From NCBI RefSeq assembly GCF_001039355.2, contig NW_019775433.1, positions 156,813 to 220,812 of the forward strand: 64,000 nucleotides of DNA, in the 5' to 3' direction. The translations under genes were made by a program, and so were the position numbers. Positions 26,514 through 38,093 of this stretch are shown piece by piece (positions within the stretch are counted from its first letter, which is position 1; each line of letters starts with the position of its first letter). The notes under the pieces were generated by a model that saw nothing but the letters and a program-made list of their open reading frames with translations, made no database searches and was not told the DNA's origin. This stretch comes from Lingula anatina (taxonomy: Eukaryota; Brachiopoda; Lingulata; Lingulida; Lingulidae).

Positions 26514-28420
26514 GCAGTTATTAACTTAAATTATATAAAAGATATAGATTAAATACAACTGGTAGGTAGCTACTGATAGTCGAGGATTATTACCAACTTC
26601 ACCACAGACCGGAAAAGAAATGGATGGCTGAATGGAGTCTAAACTAATATAAAATATGCAGACCCATCATTAAAAAAAAAGATGTACACTTGGAGACATC
26701 TCATAGACATTTTACAGAAACACAATAAAGTTCATGAAATGTTCACGAAAATCTTTTTGCGTTTAGGCTAAGGAATACTCCCTAGTACTCAGTCAGGTAC
26801 TAGTAGTAGAAGTAATATTCAGACATGCACAGTAGAATCTGCCTACAAAACACAATTTTAGCCGGTAAATTGTATACGAAATTAGAAAGAAAACTCCAGC
26901 CTGAAACGACAGGGTGTACGGACCACTCTCAACTCGATACTCTCAAGAAAACAACAAGGAAAACACAGCCAAAAGTCAATTATTCTCGAGGTGAAAGGAG
27001 AAATTTAGCTCTACTCGGAAATAACGGAGCAAAGGGAATACGGCTGCAGTATAAAGTTAAAATTTTCAACGAAAAAAATCATTATTGATGAGCTTTCTTA
27101 GTTCTGCAAACAAGGGGGACATTGAGGGAAGGGAATTCTCGGATAACGGGCAAAATTATTAAACCTCATGTTGGACACTTACATAGATCGGCTAGATGTT
27201 ACGCAGAGACTACCACATTTTTGTCCTTTCACATTTTAAATGCTTGATATGAAAACTACTTCATTCACATAGCTAGCACCTGGTTGTTCATGCATGTTAC
27301 CCATCTCTATTATTTGTGTGAAATTGAGGCTCGGTTTGCGCTTTGGCCTTCGTCTTCTTCCGTAGTTTCCTAGTATAGGGACTCCTGCATTGTGTGCACC
27401 TGGTGAGGTGGGAGACAATTGCCTAATTCATACCCTCGGGGTGGTCCTACCTGAACAACGACACCTCTAGGCTATAATTGGGAAAGTTACCTGGTGTCCT
27501 CGAGGTTGTCTCGCTGCTGTTATCTCGTGTATCTGCCGGCCTTTTGTTAAGCTGGAGGTGTAGTTTCTTATTGTCTCTTCCAGGTCTCTTATCTTTTTCT
27601 CGCTGGCAGCGTCATTAATATGGAGCTCCACTCTTTTTACCAAGGCCTGCATGCTTTTCCTCATTATGAGGGTCGTTGCTTTGGTTGCCACTGTCACCTG
27701 TATTATTTACCTTTCGTTGAGTCTGAGATAGTTAGCGATAGTTTAGCTAGCCTTCTCCATGTCTGTTATCCTGCCCTTGGTTACAGTTTTGTTTGTACAG
27801 TGCAACGACCTGTATCTTTGTGGATTTGTCTTTAAATGAGGTTGAGAGACTAAAAAACTTTAGCATTCGACGCGCAGAGCTTGCACGTCCACTGTACGCA
27901 ATTTTCCTCAATTATTCCATTTTCTCCGTAATTTCCGAGTAGAGCTAAATTTCTCCTTTCACCTCGAGAATAATTGACTTTGGGCTGTTTTCCTTGTCGT
28001 TTTCTTGAGAGTATCGAGTTGAGAGTGGTCTGTACATCTTGTCGTTTCAGGCTGGGGTTTTCTTTCTTATTTCGTATACAATTTACATGCTAAAATTGTG
28101 TTTTGTAGGCAGATTCCACTAAGCATGTCTGAATATTACTACTGCTACTAGTAGCTGAGTACTAGGGAGTGTTCCTTATCCTCTCGCAAAAAGACTTTCG
28201 AGTACATTTCATGAACTTTGTGTTGCTCTAAAATTTCTAGGAGATGTCTCCTAGTGTAGCGTCTTTTCTTTAATGGGTCTGAATGCTTCATTTTAGTTTG
28301 GACTCCATTCAGCCATCCATTTCTTTTCCAGCCTGAAGTCGGTAGTAATCCTCGACATCAGTAGCTACATACCAGTAGTATTTATTCTATACTTTTTAGA
28401 TAATTTAAGTTAATAACTGT
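26514..28420. mobile_element. Large inverted-repeat (fold-back) structure
   Basis: Left arm about 26514-27040 is the imperfect reverse complement of right arm about 27910-28420. For example, AGGTGAAAGGAGAAATTTAG at 26990 matches CTAAATTTCTCCTTTCACCT at 27947, and GCAGTTATTAACTTAAAT matches the far right end. The 0.87-kb spacer carries a short minus-strand frame (27697-27467) with a coiled-coil-like charged segment. It could be a non-autonomous DNA transposon or an inverted pair of elements. A diverged relative is at 17.25-17.48 kb. Confidence 0.65.
27467..27697 (-). pseudogene. Coiled-coil open frame in the inverted-repeat spacer
   Basis: A short minus-strand frame encodes a basic and acidic heptad-like segment (KKIRDLEETIRNYTSSL). 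It continues in the same frame after stops into an Arg/Lys-rich stretch (GRRRRPKRKPS) ending near 27236. The layout recalls ORF1/gag-like proteins of retroelements, but I see no diagnostic motif. It is probably a transposon coding remnant. No function is claimed. Confidence 0.3.
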
Positions 28421-29480
28421 ACAAGGAGGTACTTCCTGGTGCAAATAGCTACATGTAGTACATGGACGCAAATTTAAGTACAGCCTTAAATAGTGTGTCC
28501 CCTTATTTTATAGTGGAAAGACGATGCTTGATTCTTGGCAGTATCCGCTCCAGTCATATTATTTTGACGTGTTTCACTGATCACTTGGGTTCTCCAGCAC
28601 GTTTTCCAGAATTTTTTTCTTTTCTCTTTACCCATGTTTCTTCCTTTTACACCACTTCAATTTACTTCTGTACTCTCTCTGTGTGAAAGCGTGACACAGC
28701 AAAATAGGTGGAAGTACACGAGGCTTTCACCCCTCAGCGGTTACATAAATGTTAAACTCCAACCAAAATATCAACAGTATATCTAATATTAATAATTATA
28801 CGAAATTCTACCAATATCTGTAGAATGACATACCAAATAGAAAATTAAGCTTGACCATGTGAAAGTTCTGTTTCTTTTTTAACCCTTCTTTGATGATCTT
28901 TATACTCTATTGTGGTAAACTTAAGTACTTTCTTTTCACAAAAATCAAAGGTGCGCATTCACTTTTACGGCCCAATATCTCAAATAAGCCCTGCTTCAAT
29001 ATTTTTTTCATTCACACTTGGCTAAGAGAGACTAGTGCCTTCTCTAACATAATGTGGTTAAGATTTTTCTTTGTCCTTCAGTTTTGTGTTTCAAACCAAA
29101 ACAAAATATTAAAAAAAAACGTTATCAAACGCATTTTACAATCAATATTATTTTTAAAAAATTAATAATATAACTTTCTGAATTCCATAAATGACAAATA
29201 AACAGCTCCATCCCCCCAAGAATATGTGATTTAAGTGCACTTTTCCCTTCTTAAATGTACAAAGATATGAGGTTCTGACGAAATGTATTTTTCTAAGGAA
29301 AAAAGACGAAATACATAATCAAACGCTTTTGTACAATCAATAAAGCATAATAATCAATCAAACGCTTTTGTGAAATCCATAAAACAAACAAATATTTCCT
29401 TTTCTAAAAGAAACTATGACTTAAATGTAGTTTTTCGTCCTTAAAAGTGCTAATTTTGGGATTTTTGACACAACGCATTT
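28421..29480. other. Intergenic, no gene supported
   Basis: AT-rich sequence with short repeats such as AATCAAACGCTTTTGT (29319 and 29355), a phrase reminiscent of antisense RT relics. No open frame with a recognisable motif. Confidence 0.45.
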
Positions 29481-29493
29481 TCTCAGTGGGAAA

Positions 29494-29542
29494 AAAATAT
29501 GGAACGCTTCACGAATTTGCGTGTCATCCTTGCGCAGGGGCC

Positions 29543-29582
<40 letters not shown>

Positions 29583-29599
29583 CCCACCGAAGTGAGGAC
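29494..29599 (-). ncRNA. U6 spliceosomal snRNA
   Basis: Read on the minus strand, the sequence matches U6 over its whole length. It contains CATATACTAAAATTGGAACG, ATACAGAGA (the ACAGAGA box that pairs with the 5' splice site), AGATTAGCATGGCCCCTGCG (the AGC triad and U4/U2 pairing region) and GCAAATTCGTGAAGCGTTCC, then ends in a T-run, the RNA polymerase III terminator. The 5' stem differs in sequence from vertebrate U6 but still pairs (GTCC with GGAC around CTTCGG), which argues for a genuine gene. I see no clear TATA box in the expected upstream position (29625-29635), and one base there is N, so an inactive copy is not excluded. Confidence 0.92.
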
Positions 29600-29611
29600 A
29601 TTTACCTACTC

Positions 29612-29700
29612 NCCAGACAAGGTGGCAGTAACTGCAAGAATTGTTAATAATTACCAGATCAGGTGGCAGTAAATGCAAGAATTGTTAATATAAAGCATGG
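29612..29700. repeat. Direct repeat upstream of U6
   Basis: CCAGA.(C/A)AGGTGGCAGTAA and TGCAAGAATTGTTAATA occur twice in about 80 bases, with further weak copies (AGAATTGTTAA near 29810). They occupy the position of the U6 upstream promoter. Confidence 0.6.
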
Positions 29701-30296
29701 ACATAATAAGAGATGGCTCGACAGTGCCCTTAATGTTAACACCGAAACAGCTAGATCAGGTGATGTTCTCAATAAACAGGACGCTATCAAGGTCTTACCT
29801 GTACTAGAAAGAATTGTTAACATAAAGTTCTCAATAGTTACACTTAATGATAACCCCGAAGCAGATCAGGTGAGGTTGTCAAAAGCCAGGAGGCTATCAA
29901 AATCTACCCTGTGCCAGCTGAGTGCATATTAGATTATTCATGGTTTATCGTGGGTGGTGGCATATTGGAATTTATTTTTGGTGGGTTGGGGAAGCTCCAC
30001 CAAGTTAATTTCTGTTAGTTGTACTTCTCTCGAGGTGCCTCTATGTGGTTCAAACTAAAATAACATAAAAAACAATTGCACGGAATGGGACATTATTACA
30101 TGTAAACTTACTCTATCTAACGAAATCTGAATTAATAATGGCACGCGTGTGCGAAAGAAAAAAGACAGAGAGTGAGAGAGAGAGGGAGAGAGTGTAAAAG
30201 AGTGCTGATGTATTTTGTCTTTTGTCAATTACATTCTTTACATATTATGAATTGTTATTTAAAGTCAAAAATCGTTGTAGGTGTTTTTTAAAAACA

Positions 30297-30302
30297 TTTA
30301 TT
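30297..30302 (-). promoter_or_regulatory. Polyadenylation signal (minus strand AATAAA)
   Basis: About 350 bases past the stop of the orphan minus-strand gene (copy A). A counterpart lies at the same relative place after copy B (38996-39001). Confidence 0.45.
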
Positions 30303-30656
30303 CAATTTTGATACATGAAGCTGCAGGTTCCTGCATGCATCTCAGTAAAGCATGGGCATCTTTTTTTAATTAAAAATTATATTTTTCATATTTTTATAAT
30401 GCGGATACCTAAGAGCTGAAGTCAAAGACAATTAATCGCATTTGTCCTCTGTTCATTGATTTAGAAAATGTGAAAAATCAAAGTGATTTACTAATGACTG
30501 TTGCCGTTCATGAGTAAAGAACATCCATATTTAGCAGTTGAGGCGCAGGATTTTGTATGTCTTTGACTAATTTTCTGCTGAGTTTATATTTCTGGGAAAA
30601 AGGGTTTAACAGGATTTACGCCCGGGGCTGCCTTTCAGGTATTGCGTATTCAACAA

Positions 30657-33600
30657 TCAAATATTCATTTGGCAGGTGCTTTTGTCAATGTTAAATTCGG
30701 ACATTATTGCCCTCAATTCTCTCCCAGCAAGCTCTTTAGGAGTCATCCCCATTTTGTTAACTGGGGTTTTAGACTGTTTACTGTATCCATCTCTTGTACC
30801 GAGTTCAGCGTGGCCAAATACTCCTATCAAAATGTAAACTATTGGGATACGCGAATAACTTTGCTTCCTGAACAGAAGCAGATGATCCGATGAATTCCCT
30901 CTCAGGTGAACTTTGTACAGATCATTATCCACCGGCTTACATTCCCTGCCATCAAGGACCCATTTAAAATCCTTAGTGTTTGAGAACTTTTTTTCTGCTT
31001 GCTTTACCCCAACTTTCGATAAAAGGAAGCTCTCCCCATTAATAGAGTAAGAATGTTGGCCGTTAATCAAGGCATGTAGACAAGGAATAAGATGGCCTTG
31101 AATAAATAATATGTGGTCTTCAAGAGACTTTTGAAATCTGTTTGGGGAGAAGATGGCTAGTTTTGCATGCGTGTTTGAAGGTGGCGCAGAAGATGAAGCC
31201 TCGGCTCCGGCGGAAGGCGGATTATCCGTAACCGCACTTTTCAAGAAAGTTATAAACCGTTTTTTCATTCTGCCCTCTTCTGTTGTCTCCTCATCAAGAA
31301 CCATATAGAAATTGTCCTGCTTTGTCCACAATCTGTGGGTCTGTTAAGGGATAATATATTTCACACAACAAATATCTAGTTATTTCTTAACCCTGTTAAC
31401 CCAACTGTTTGGCCACGGCCTATTGCATTAGAGCTAATTAAGGTTATAATTATAAATTGGATATTAACAAACTATCATGCTTACAGTTAAATTATTACGA
31501 CCTTATTAGTGATCCCTGTCATTTGAATATTTAAATGCACATGCACTGGTCTAAAACACCTAGATTTGTATCAATCCCCCCAAATAAATGAATAAATAGA
31601 TAAATAAAATTCCATGTTTACATTAAAAATCTTATCGTCCCTTAAACGCAGTTTAACAAATTTTGCTAGTCGACTTAACGTAGGGGGCTTTACACTTCAG
31701 TAGCCCATGCTAGCCCTCAAAACCTATAATTTTTATTATTTGTGAGTGAAAATATACAAATTGTAAGTTCAACTGATACTATTTAAACTGTAAGTTCAAC
31801 TGATACTATTTAAACTGTAAGTTCAACTGATACTATTTAAACCCGAACTTAATAACAAGAATGTTACCTAATTACCACACAACTCTCGAAACAATTGATG
31901 CATGCAGTTGCATGTTCTGTGGTCAGAAATGTGAGGGGTGGTCTTTTCGGCAATTTCTGCCCTTGTATAAAAACGCATGGGTTTGGTCAATCTTTGGAGT
32001 GTGTTTAGAGAAGCAACAAAGGGATCGCTCTGAAACTTGACAGGTACCTTAGTGAAGATATGGTTCGACAGCTAAGCAACGCAGCTTACTATGGGATTCT
32101 TGCTCTCAGAGAAAATGGCCAGAAACGGACAGCCATTGCCAGGTAATTCAACATTTATCAGGAACCGTTTGTGAAGTCCTCCAAAGAAATGCTGCAACAG
32201 GGGCACCTACTCCAATACCTCGACCAGGGTGTCCGCGTATCACACCAAGAAGACAGGATCGCCTTCTCCTTAGTGGACGCCGTGCTGGTCGTACAAAGAC
32301 AACCAGTGTCCTCAGAAAAGAGAGGCAGAATGTCATTCAAACGCCCGTTTCAAGGTCCCACGTGAACAAGAGATTTCTGCAAGCCGGTTATTTTGCACGA
32401 AGGCCAGTAGGGAAACCACTGTTAACAGCAGGTCATATACAGCGACGTCTGCAATGGGCTGGGGACCACGTGCGTTTGCAGCCAAAACACTGGAATCACG
32501 TCGTTTTCAGTGATGAGGCCAGATATGGATTTTTTAGGGTTGATCGTCGAATCCGTGTCCACCGACGTGTACGAGGGGAATAAAACAATGATTGTGTACT
32601 GCCTAGGGTGCAAGCAGGGGATGGTAACGTCTCTGTTTGGGGAGCATTTCATGTCGGTGCCCAGAACCAGTTGGTTTTTCTAGGAGGCAACCTCATCCAG
32701 GATTCCTACAGAGACATTCAACAGCAAACAATGCTTCGATTGGTAAGAGTCATCTTCAGGAACAACTTTGTGTACCAAGACGACTGCGCAACCCCACATC
32801 GAGGCCGCAGAATCACTGTTTTTCTTCAAAACCAATGGGTTCAGCAACTGCCCTGGCCTGCAAACTCTCCAGATATGAACCCAATTGAAAATCTGTGGGC
32901 GGAAGTAACTCACAGAATTAATAGCTATGGTCCTCGGCCGGTAAATAGTGATGAACTGCGACAGGCAAATATCACTGCGTGGAATGATATCCCCACCCAA
33001 ACTCTAAAAAACGTGTCACGGGGCATGCCATGTAGGATGAGGGCGCTGCAAGCAGCTGCTGGAGGTCATACCCGCAATTACTGACTTTTCATGATTTACT
33101 GTAGTGAGTTCTTTGACTGTGTAACATATCACTGTCCGGAGGCTATCATTTTCTTTAATATCTTATCTTAAAGTTTATACTGACATCAAGCTGTTGATAT
33201 GGTTTTCTGGGGGTGTTCCTTTCTTTTGAATGGCATCTTATGTCAGATTTGATATTATTGACCAAAATATATCACAACAGAAGACTGTATGTTATTATCA
33301 CTCAGTGACATACTTTTTTAATGAGTCAAGCAAAATAAAAATTTAATCAGCACTCAAAAATAACAATGATAAAAATATTCCATATTAACTAGTAACCCTG
33401 TATCTCCAAGGGGATTCTCACTGAAGCTGTTAGGGGTAATCAACTATCGTTAAGCAGCTTCAGTAGGCGTGCCAGACATTTGAGCCGCTTAAGCTGAAAG
33501 CAATTTAGTGAGAAACCCCTTGGAGATGGATCGATCCTGTTAGATCGACCTAGGTAGGGGAACCCAGTCTTAGTCTTTTAGCAAAGTGGTATTTGATAGA

Positions 33601-34026
33601 AAAATATTTTTGCTGCTCATTAAAGTTTAATCAATCTGAGGTTCATCATTTTAAAGGATACAGTGAAAAATGGACATTCTTAGAAGAATCGAAAATTGTT
33701 CGAATATGACCTTTGAATTTCACAGTTTCTTCTTCGCCGATATCATCCATATACATTTTCAACTTCTCAAGGTATGCATCCAAACATTCCAATTCATAAC
33801 CGTTGTCAATCGGCATCTCGTTCAGTCCATATACCTTTTGGTCGGCATTTTTCGGAGTTTTTGTCAACCTGTTGTAATCGTCAGAGTTTATGTCCCCTTC
33901 ATATAGGTTTTCCCAATCTTGATGGCGTTTTCGTTTTCCTTTTTTATCATTGTAGATATTTGAATCACAGACCGCTTGGTACTCGGGTATAACTGTATGC
34001 CACGTAAAAGGATCCGAGGCGGCCAT
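30657..34026 (-). CDS. Orphan gene, copy A, two exons, function unknown
   Basis: Not recognised. Exon 1 is 34026-33662 and exon 2 is 31332-30657. The join (CT at the donor, A at the acceptor) keeps frame and gives 346 aa. The start sits in a strong context (AAGATGGCC). Exon 1 encodes an acidic, Tyr/Trp-containing domain (WHTVIPEYQAVCDSN, DWENLYEGDINSDDYNRL). Exon 2 encodes FITFLKSAVTDNPPS, SLEDHILFIQGHLIPCLHAL, HLRGNSSDHLLLFR and IPIVYILIGVFGHAELGTRD. No signal peptide or transmembrane helix is evident, so it is probably intracellular. The paralogue at 40805-39340 conserves the acceptor, the phase and the putative donor (CT|GTATCC). A Tc1 relic and a MITE enlarge this copy's intron to 2.3 kb. 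The donor is weak, so exon 1 ending at its own stop (33646) as a separate product is the alternative. Confidence 0.65.
31763..31843. repeat. 27-bp tandem repeat, 3 copies
   Basis: Three near-perfect units beginning GTAAGTTCAACTGATACT, within the intron of orphan gene copy A. Confidence 0.9.
32060..33084 (+). pseudogene. Tc1-like transposase, inactivated
   Basis: A DD34E-type transposase relic. An N-terminal helix-turn-helix remnant (ALRENGQKRTAIAR) starts at 32060 and soon meets a TAA. After a frameshift the frame is open from 32362. It carries HVVFSDEARYGFFR (first Asp), FVYQDDCATPHRG (second Asp) and WPANSPDMNPIENLWAEV (Glu). A further in-frame TAA lies at 32581. The terminal inverted repeats were not identified. 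It sits antisense in the intron of orphan gene copy A and is absent from copy B, so it inserted after the duplication or was lost from B. Confidence 0.85.
33403..33560. mobile_element. Short fold-back MITE
   Basis: CTCCAAGGGGATTCTCACTG at 33413 is mirrored by AGTGAGAAACCCCTTGGAG near 33510. The centre includes CAGCTTCAGTAGGCGTG. The core of the right arm recurs at 11147-11260. Confidence 0.6.
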
Positions 34027-34442
34027 CTTCTGTTCTTTTCAAATACCAAGCCTGACGCCTCACTTGATGCTATTGATATTTATTATTCACCTGCTGTTAA
34101 GGTCAGTTTGCGAAGAGCCGATTTCTTTGCGTACACTTGAACAACAATGGATTGATAAGAGCGGTCAAAAATCATATTTATACTCGGTCAACAACCATAC
34201 AAGCATGACGTACTAAGTACGAAGTGACATTTATGAGCGTAAGGTATTTTACATCTACGTCAGACGGAGAAGGACGGATTCGAACTAAGCAGTTTTTGAC
34301 AAAAAAACTGACAGAAAGGGTTCATTTTTGGGTTCATCGTGGGAAAACTTTGAATTGCAAGGTGAGAGGTATGTACCTTGTAGATACAAAGACTAAAGCT
34401 CGATCAGTATATCAACATATGTATACTCATATTTGCGGCAGG

Positions 34443-34481
<39 letters not shown>

Positions 34482-35180
34482 TTCATTTACGCGGCTATCT
34501 CACATATTCTAAATGAGGTTTTGATCTAGGGATTGAGCTCTGGCCATTGGGGGCTGGATCTGGTTCCCATATTACCAGTCTACTGTTACATTGCTTGTAC
34601 GTGGATTATTTTTACGTATATGACACATAGTTACTACACCTGGTCATTTCAATCAGTGTTGACGATCTTACCTCCCTGGGGAGGATACAGTCCCCTAGAA
34701 GACACCCTGATTGTGAAGACGTCTTCTGAGGGTAAATTCAGAGATATGCTTTACCCTCTTCTTGTTAAATGATGTGCTCAAATTCCAAAATGTCATGAAA
34801 CGCCTGTTAAAAGATAGACCCCTCTCCTTTAAGAGAAGCACGATAAAAAGTATTGGATTATTTCAGTGATTAAGCTAGGTAGTTCACTGTTTACTACTCA
34901 CACCTTTAATTTCACGATGATAGCTGCCTAGTTGTTATTGAATAGAAAAAATTAAACCATGTTCATTATTGACGTAGGGACGACACTTTTTGCAAGGTGA
35001 GTTCAGCTTACTTTTTTCCCCAAGACAACTATGCTAAATACTTGTGTGTTTTTAATTTTTTTTCGTGATTATTGTTTTTTTTTATTTCCTGCAGACTATA
35101 CAGTTGGTGATTAGTGAAAGAAAAACATCAATTCCAACTTAATTTGCTTAATTTACTTAATTTTCTCAGTCTGGCTGCAG
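34027..35180. promoter_or_regulatory. Shared upstream region of the divergent orphan pair, copy A
   Basis: 1.15 kb between head-to-head starts at 34026 (minus) and 35181 (plus). It contains a (TTTA)n tract at 34443-34483 and no supported coding sequence. The equivalent interval in copy B is about 0.6 kb (40806-41439). A bidirectional promoter is inferred only from geometry. Confidence 0.35.
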
Positions 35181-35624
35181 ATGGCCCAGTTGTGCAAGAG
35201 AGCAATGATGGACGTTATGGCTGTGAGCCCGGCAGCCAAGAGGAAGCACCACCCACGAAATGGAATGCGCATTCGTGAAGGTATGGCTCATAAGGAAGAC
35301 AAAAATGAAAAGAGAAGAGCAAATACCCTTAAAGAATCTCCTGAATGTGACTTGCACGAGAAGAAATCCCGACATGATCAATCTGAACGTCATCTTGACC
35401 TGCGGAAGCTTGAGTATCGTCTCCGAAAAGAGAAGGTCCACCAGGAGAAGTGTTTGGTAGAGCTCGGATACCTGGATCTAAGTAATTATGATTTGACAGA
35501 CCCAGAAGAGGTGGAAGAGTTCAAGCAACTGTGGACAGCGTTGTACGACCGTATGGACACTTGGTTAGGTGGGTGGAGGCGCTGGCAAGACAAAGAATAC
35601 TGTGAAATGATTGAAAATATGTAA
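35181..35624 (+). CDS. Orphan plus-strand gene, copy A (last exon or whole ORF)
   Basis: Not recognised. The open frame from ATG 35181 encodes 147 aa. The N-terminal half is Lys/Arg-rich (SPAAKRKHHPRNG). The C-terminal 60 residues are acidic and Trp-rich (EKCLVELGYLD, NYDLTDPEEVEEFKQLW, DTWLGGWRRWQDKEYCEMI). The ATG follows CTGCAG directly, so it may be the start of a 3' exon rather than the true initiator. The C-terminal block is almost identical in the copy at 41440-42030, while the N-terminal parts barely resemble each other. It is head-to-head with the orphan minus-strand gene, and the arrangement is repeated in copy B. No signal peptide or membrane segment is visible. Confidence 0.6.
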   Translation: MAQLCKRAMMDVMAVSPAAKRKHHPRNGMRIREGMAHKEDKNEKRRANTLKESPECDLHEKKSRHDQSERHLDLRKLEYRLRKEKVHQEKCLVELGYLDLSNYDLTDPEEVEEFKQLWTALYDRMDTWLGGWRRWQDKEYCEMIENM

Positions 35625-35889
35625 CAAAATTTAGAGCTATCAGGTCGACCAAGACATTTGCGCCTTTAGCACTGACTATTGATAAAAACTGACCTAAATG
35701 TAATGGATTTAAAGTTAATCTTAACCTTAATATAATTTAAATATCGTCATAAAACCAAATTGTTTTCATCTTTCTTTCTCATATTTTAAAAATCTTGTTC
35801 TTATTTATTGAATTTTACTATTTTATGAGTCTTATTCTCAAATATTAAATGTTACTATGTAGCATCTAACTATATGGATGCAAACACAA

Positions 35890-35939
<50 letters not shown>

Positions 35940-37439
35940 GCTGCACTCATAACTTAAGGAGGCTATCTTATATTTCAGAACTAATATTTCTGCCCTAGTG
36001 ATTTTGATGAAAATTGTAGGAAAACATCTTCTCACCATATGAATAAAAAATATGAAAAAATGGGGGTATTCTAGATCGATTTCGAGAGGTGGCGTCCTGA
36101 AAAACGCCATTTTTCAATTTTATGTGAATATGTTATAGTTCTTGGTAGAAGTACATTGCGTTATATGGGGATTTCTCCAAAATGTCCTTACTTTGGCTTA
36201 AATATTCAAAAATAAAAAAAAATCTGCTATAAGTATTTCAATTTTATGTGGATATGTTATAGTTCTCGGTAGAAGTCACAGAAATGTACAAATATATATG
36301 TGTGTGTGTTTGTGTTTGTGTGTGTGTGTCATACCCAGCTTGTTTTTGAGCCAGGGCTGCTTGAACATCAAGTTTGATAATTTTACACAAAGATCAAAGG
36401 AAATTTCCTAGCGAATTGATATAAATATGTTCCTACAGGGTAGGTTCGTGCACATCACTTAAGCTATTTCACAAAAATTGCACCTGTTTTTTTAGATTAA
36501 CCTCTACTTTTATCGATCTCAACGCCTTGTCTGATCCACCTGAAAGAAATATAGTGAACATGAGGCAAACTAACACGTTTACATGTAGGCGAAGGGGGTA
36601 TATATATATTGATTACAAACAATATCAACAGCCAGTCAAGACCGTTGCCTGTCTTTCACACGTTTACACGAACACACGAAGGTCGCGTCGCGAAATGCAT
36701 CCATCTCTCTCCTTCGAACAAGCAAAGGGCTGGCCCGAAGTAAGCTTTTTAAACTAATTTCCTTTTGATTGTATATTATAATTACTCCACTTGCTCGCCT
36801 CCTTTGTCTTGTAAAGTGACAAAGAATGTGTTGTTCTCACACTTGAGTTGATAAAACTTTATAACTCCTTTGTCTTGTTGAATAATGTCTTTATCAAGGT
36901 TATAATCAGTGTGAAGATGGTGTCTTGCCTCACTTAAAAAGGCAGCTGATTTTCATACTGGTTGTTGATTAACTTATGCTAACCCACTTTGTACAAATAG
37001 GTTTCAATAAATCGACAAAATTATGACTTTTATGAACGTATCGATACGATTGAAATAAATGGACAAGAAGGATTATGGTATAGTTACTATTTACCTTTGG
37101 CGTTAACTTCGCCCTGCTATATAAATGAACAGATGTTGCAGATTGTAACAAAAATTTTATTATAGTGTTTTTTTATGACATATGCTTTACATATTTGATA
37201 GTGAAACACTCCTCGGCTTTATAATGAATCACCTGACGTTAACTATGTCTCCCCCTCCCATGCCTCCCGAAAAACTGCTTCTTTTAATTTCGAAATGAAT
37301 TGTTTTTAAGACAAAGAAGTTCATTAACCCTTTTACGACTCAGTCATTTTACAGCATGTTGTAAACGATCTTTAAAAAAGTTAATTATTGTACCCCGCTT
37401 TTCAGTGTTCATCCTGGTGCTTTCATCGGGGTTACCTCA
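35437..37439. repeat. Segmental duplication, copy A of the near-identical part
   Basis: Near-identical by eye to 41838-43808. It covers the C-terminal coding block, the 3' UTR, an (ATT)n tract (35890-35938), a TG-rich microsatellite near 36296-36330 and about 1.1 kb beyond. Homology stops at GGTTACCTCA (37430-37439); copy B continues into an (AT)n tract. Confidence 0.85.
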
Positions 37440-37875
37440 GGTTGAGGTACGATTACGTCGCTAGCCTAAATCCATATGTTAGTGGAATATATTAAAGTAC
37501 ACGTAAAGCTTTGTGAAGTCCCTATTGTCACGCATCATAGATGCTTAATTTTGTCTTGAATGAAAAAAAATAGCCTCAACTTATCGTTTTGTGCTTAAAC
37601 CTTTCATAACTTGGACCGAGGTTTGATAAACAGTGTACTGTAGCTATTATTACGTTCCTCAGCATCTAAATGATAAGCGAGGATGTCTACCTGTAAAAGC
37701 AGCAGCGGCGGTTTAAATGATCGCTATCTCGGTTCCTTTTTTTTTGCAGCAACATAAAAAAGTGTTTAGGGTGAAAGTCACACAACGACCCGACGTTGTT
37801 TTTTCTTCACATTTCCTCCTTTTTTACTGCAATTTCTATCGTCAATTCATGAAACCGCGCGATAAATTTTGTTGT

Positions 37876-38020
37876 TCTGGCGGATTTCTTTTAGACGATC
37901 CAGAATGCGCTTTACGATCTACGGCTTTGTGTCTGACAGATCGCATTCCTCCAGCGGGTCTCTCTTCATGTCGTAAAGCCAAACATTCTTATCCAAGGGG
38001 ACATTCTTTTGCAGGGTACA
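37876..38020 (-). pseudogene. Detached fragment of arylsulfatase last exon
   Basis: 145 bp matching the last exons of both arylsulfatase genes on the same strand. Landmarks are CGGATTTCTT, GACGATCCAG.ATGCGCTTTA, CCTCCAGCGGGTCTCTCTTCATGTC and ATTCTTATCCAAGGGGACATT. Read in reverse it covers the [20 protein letters not shown] region. It has no flanking exon homology, so it is a dispersed non-functional piece 11.7 kb from the nearest functional gene end. Confidence 0.85.
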
Positions 38021-38093
38021 TATAATTGCATTGTGTTGAATCATTAGTTTTGGTCACTGGTAAACGGAAAATGTATCAAACCGGTACGACTAC

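Noticed and set aside
35838-36110. Minus-strand frame repeated at 42244-42516 with a poly-Ile run
   Set aside because: The Ile run is the (ATT)n microsatellite in the duplicated 3' flank, and the two copies are the same duplicated non-coding DNA.
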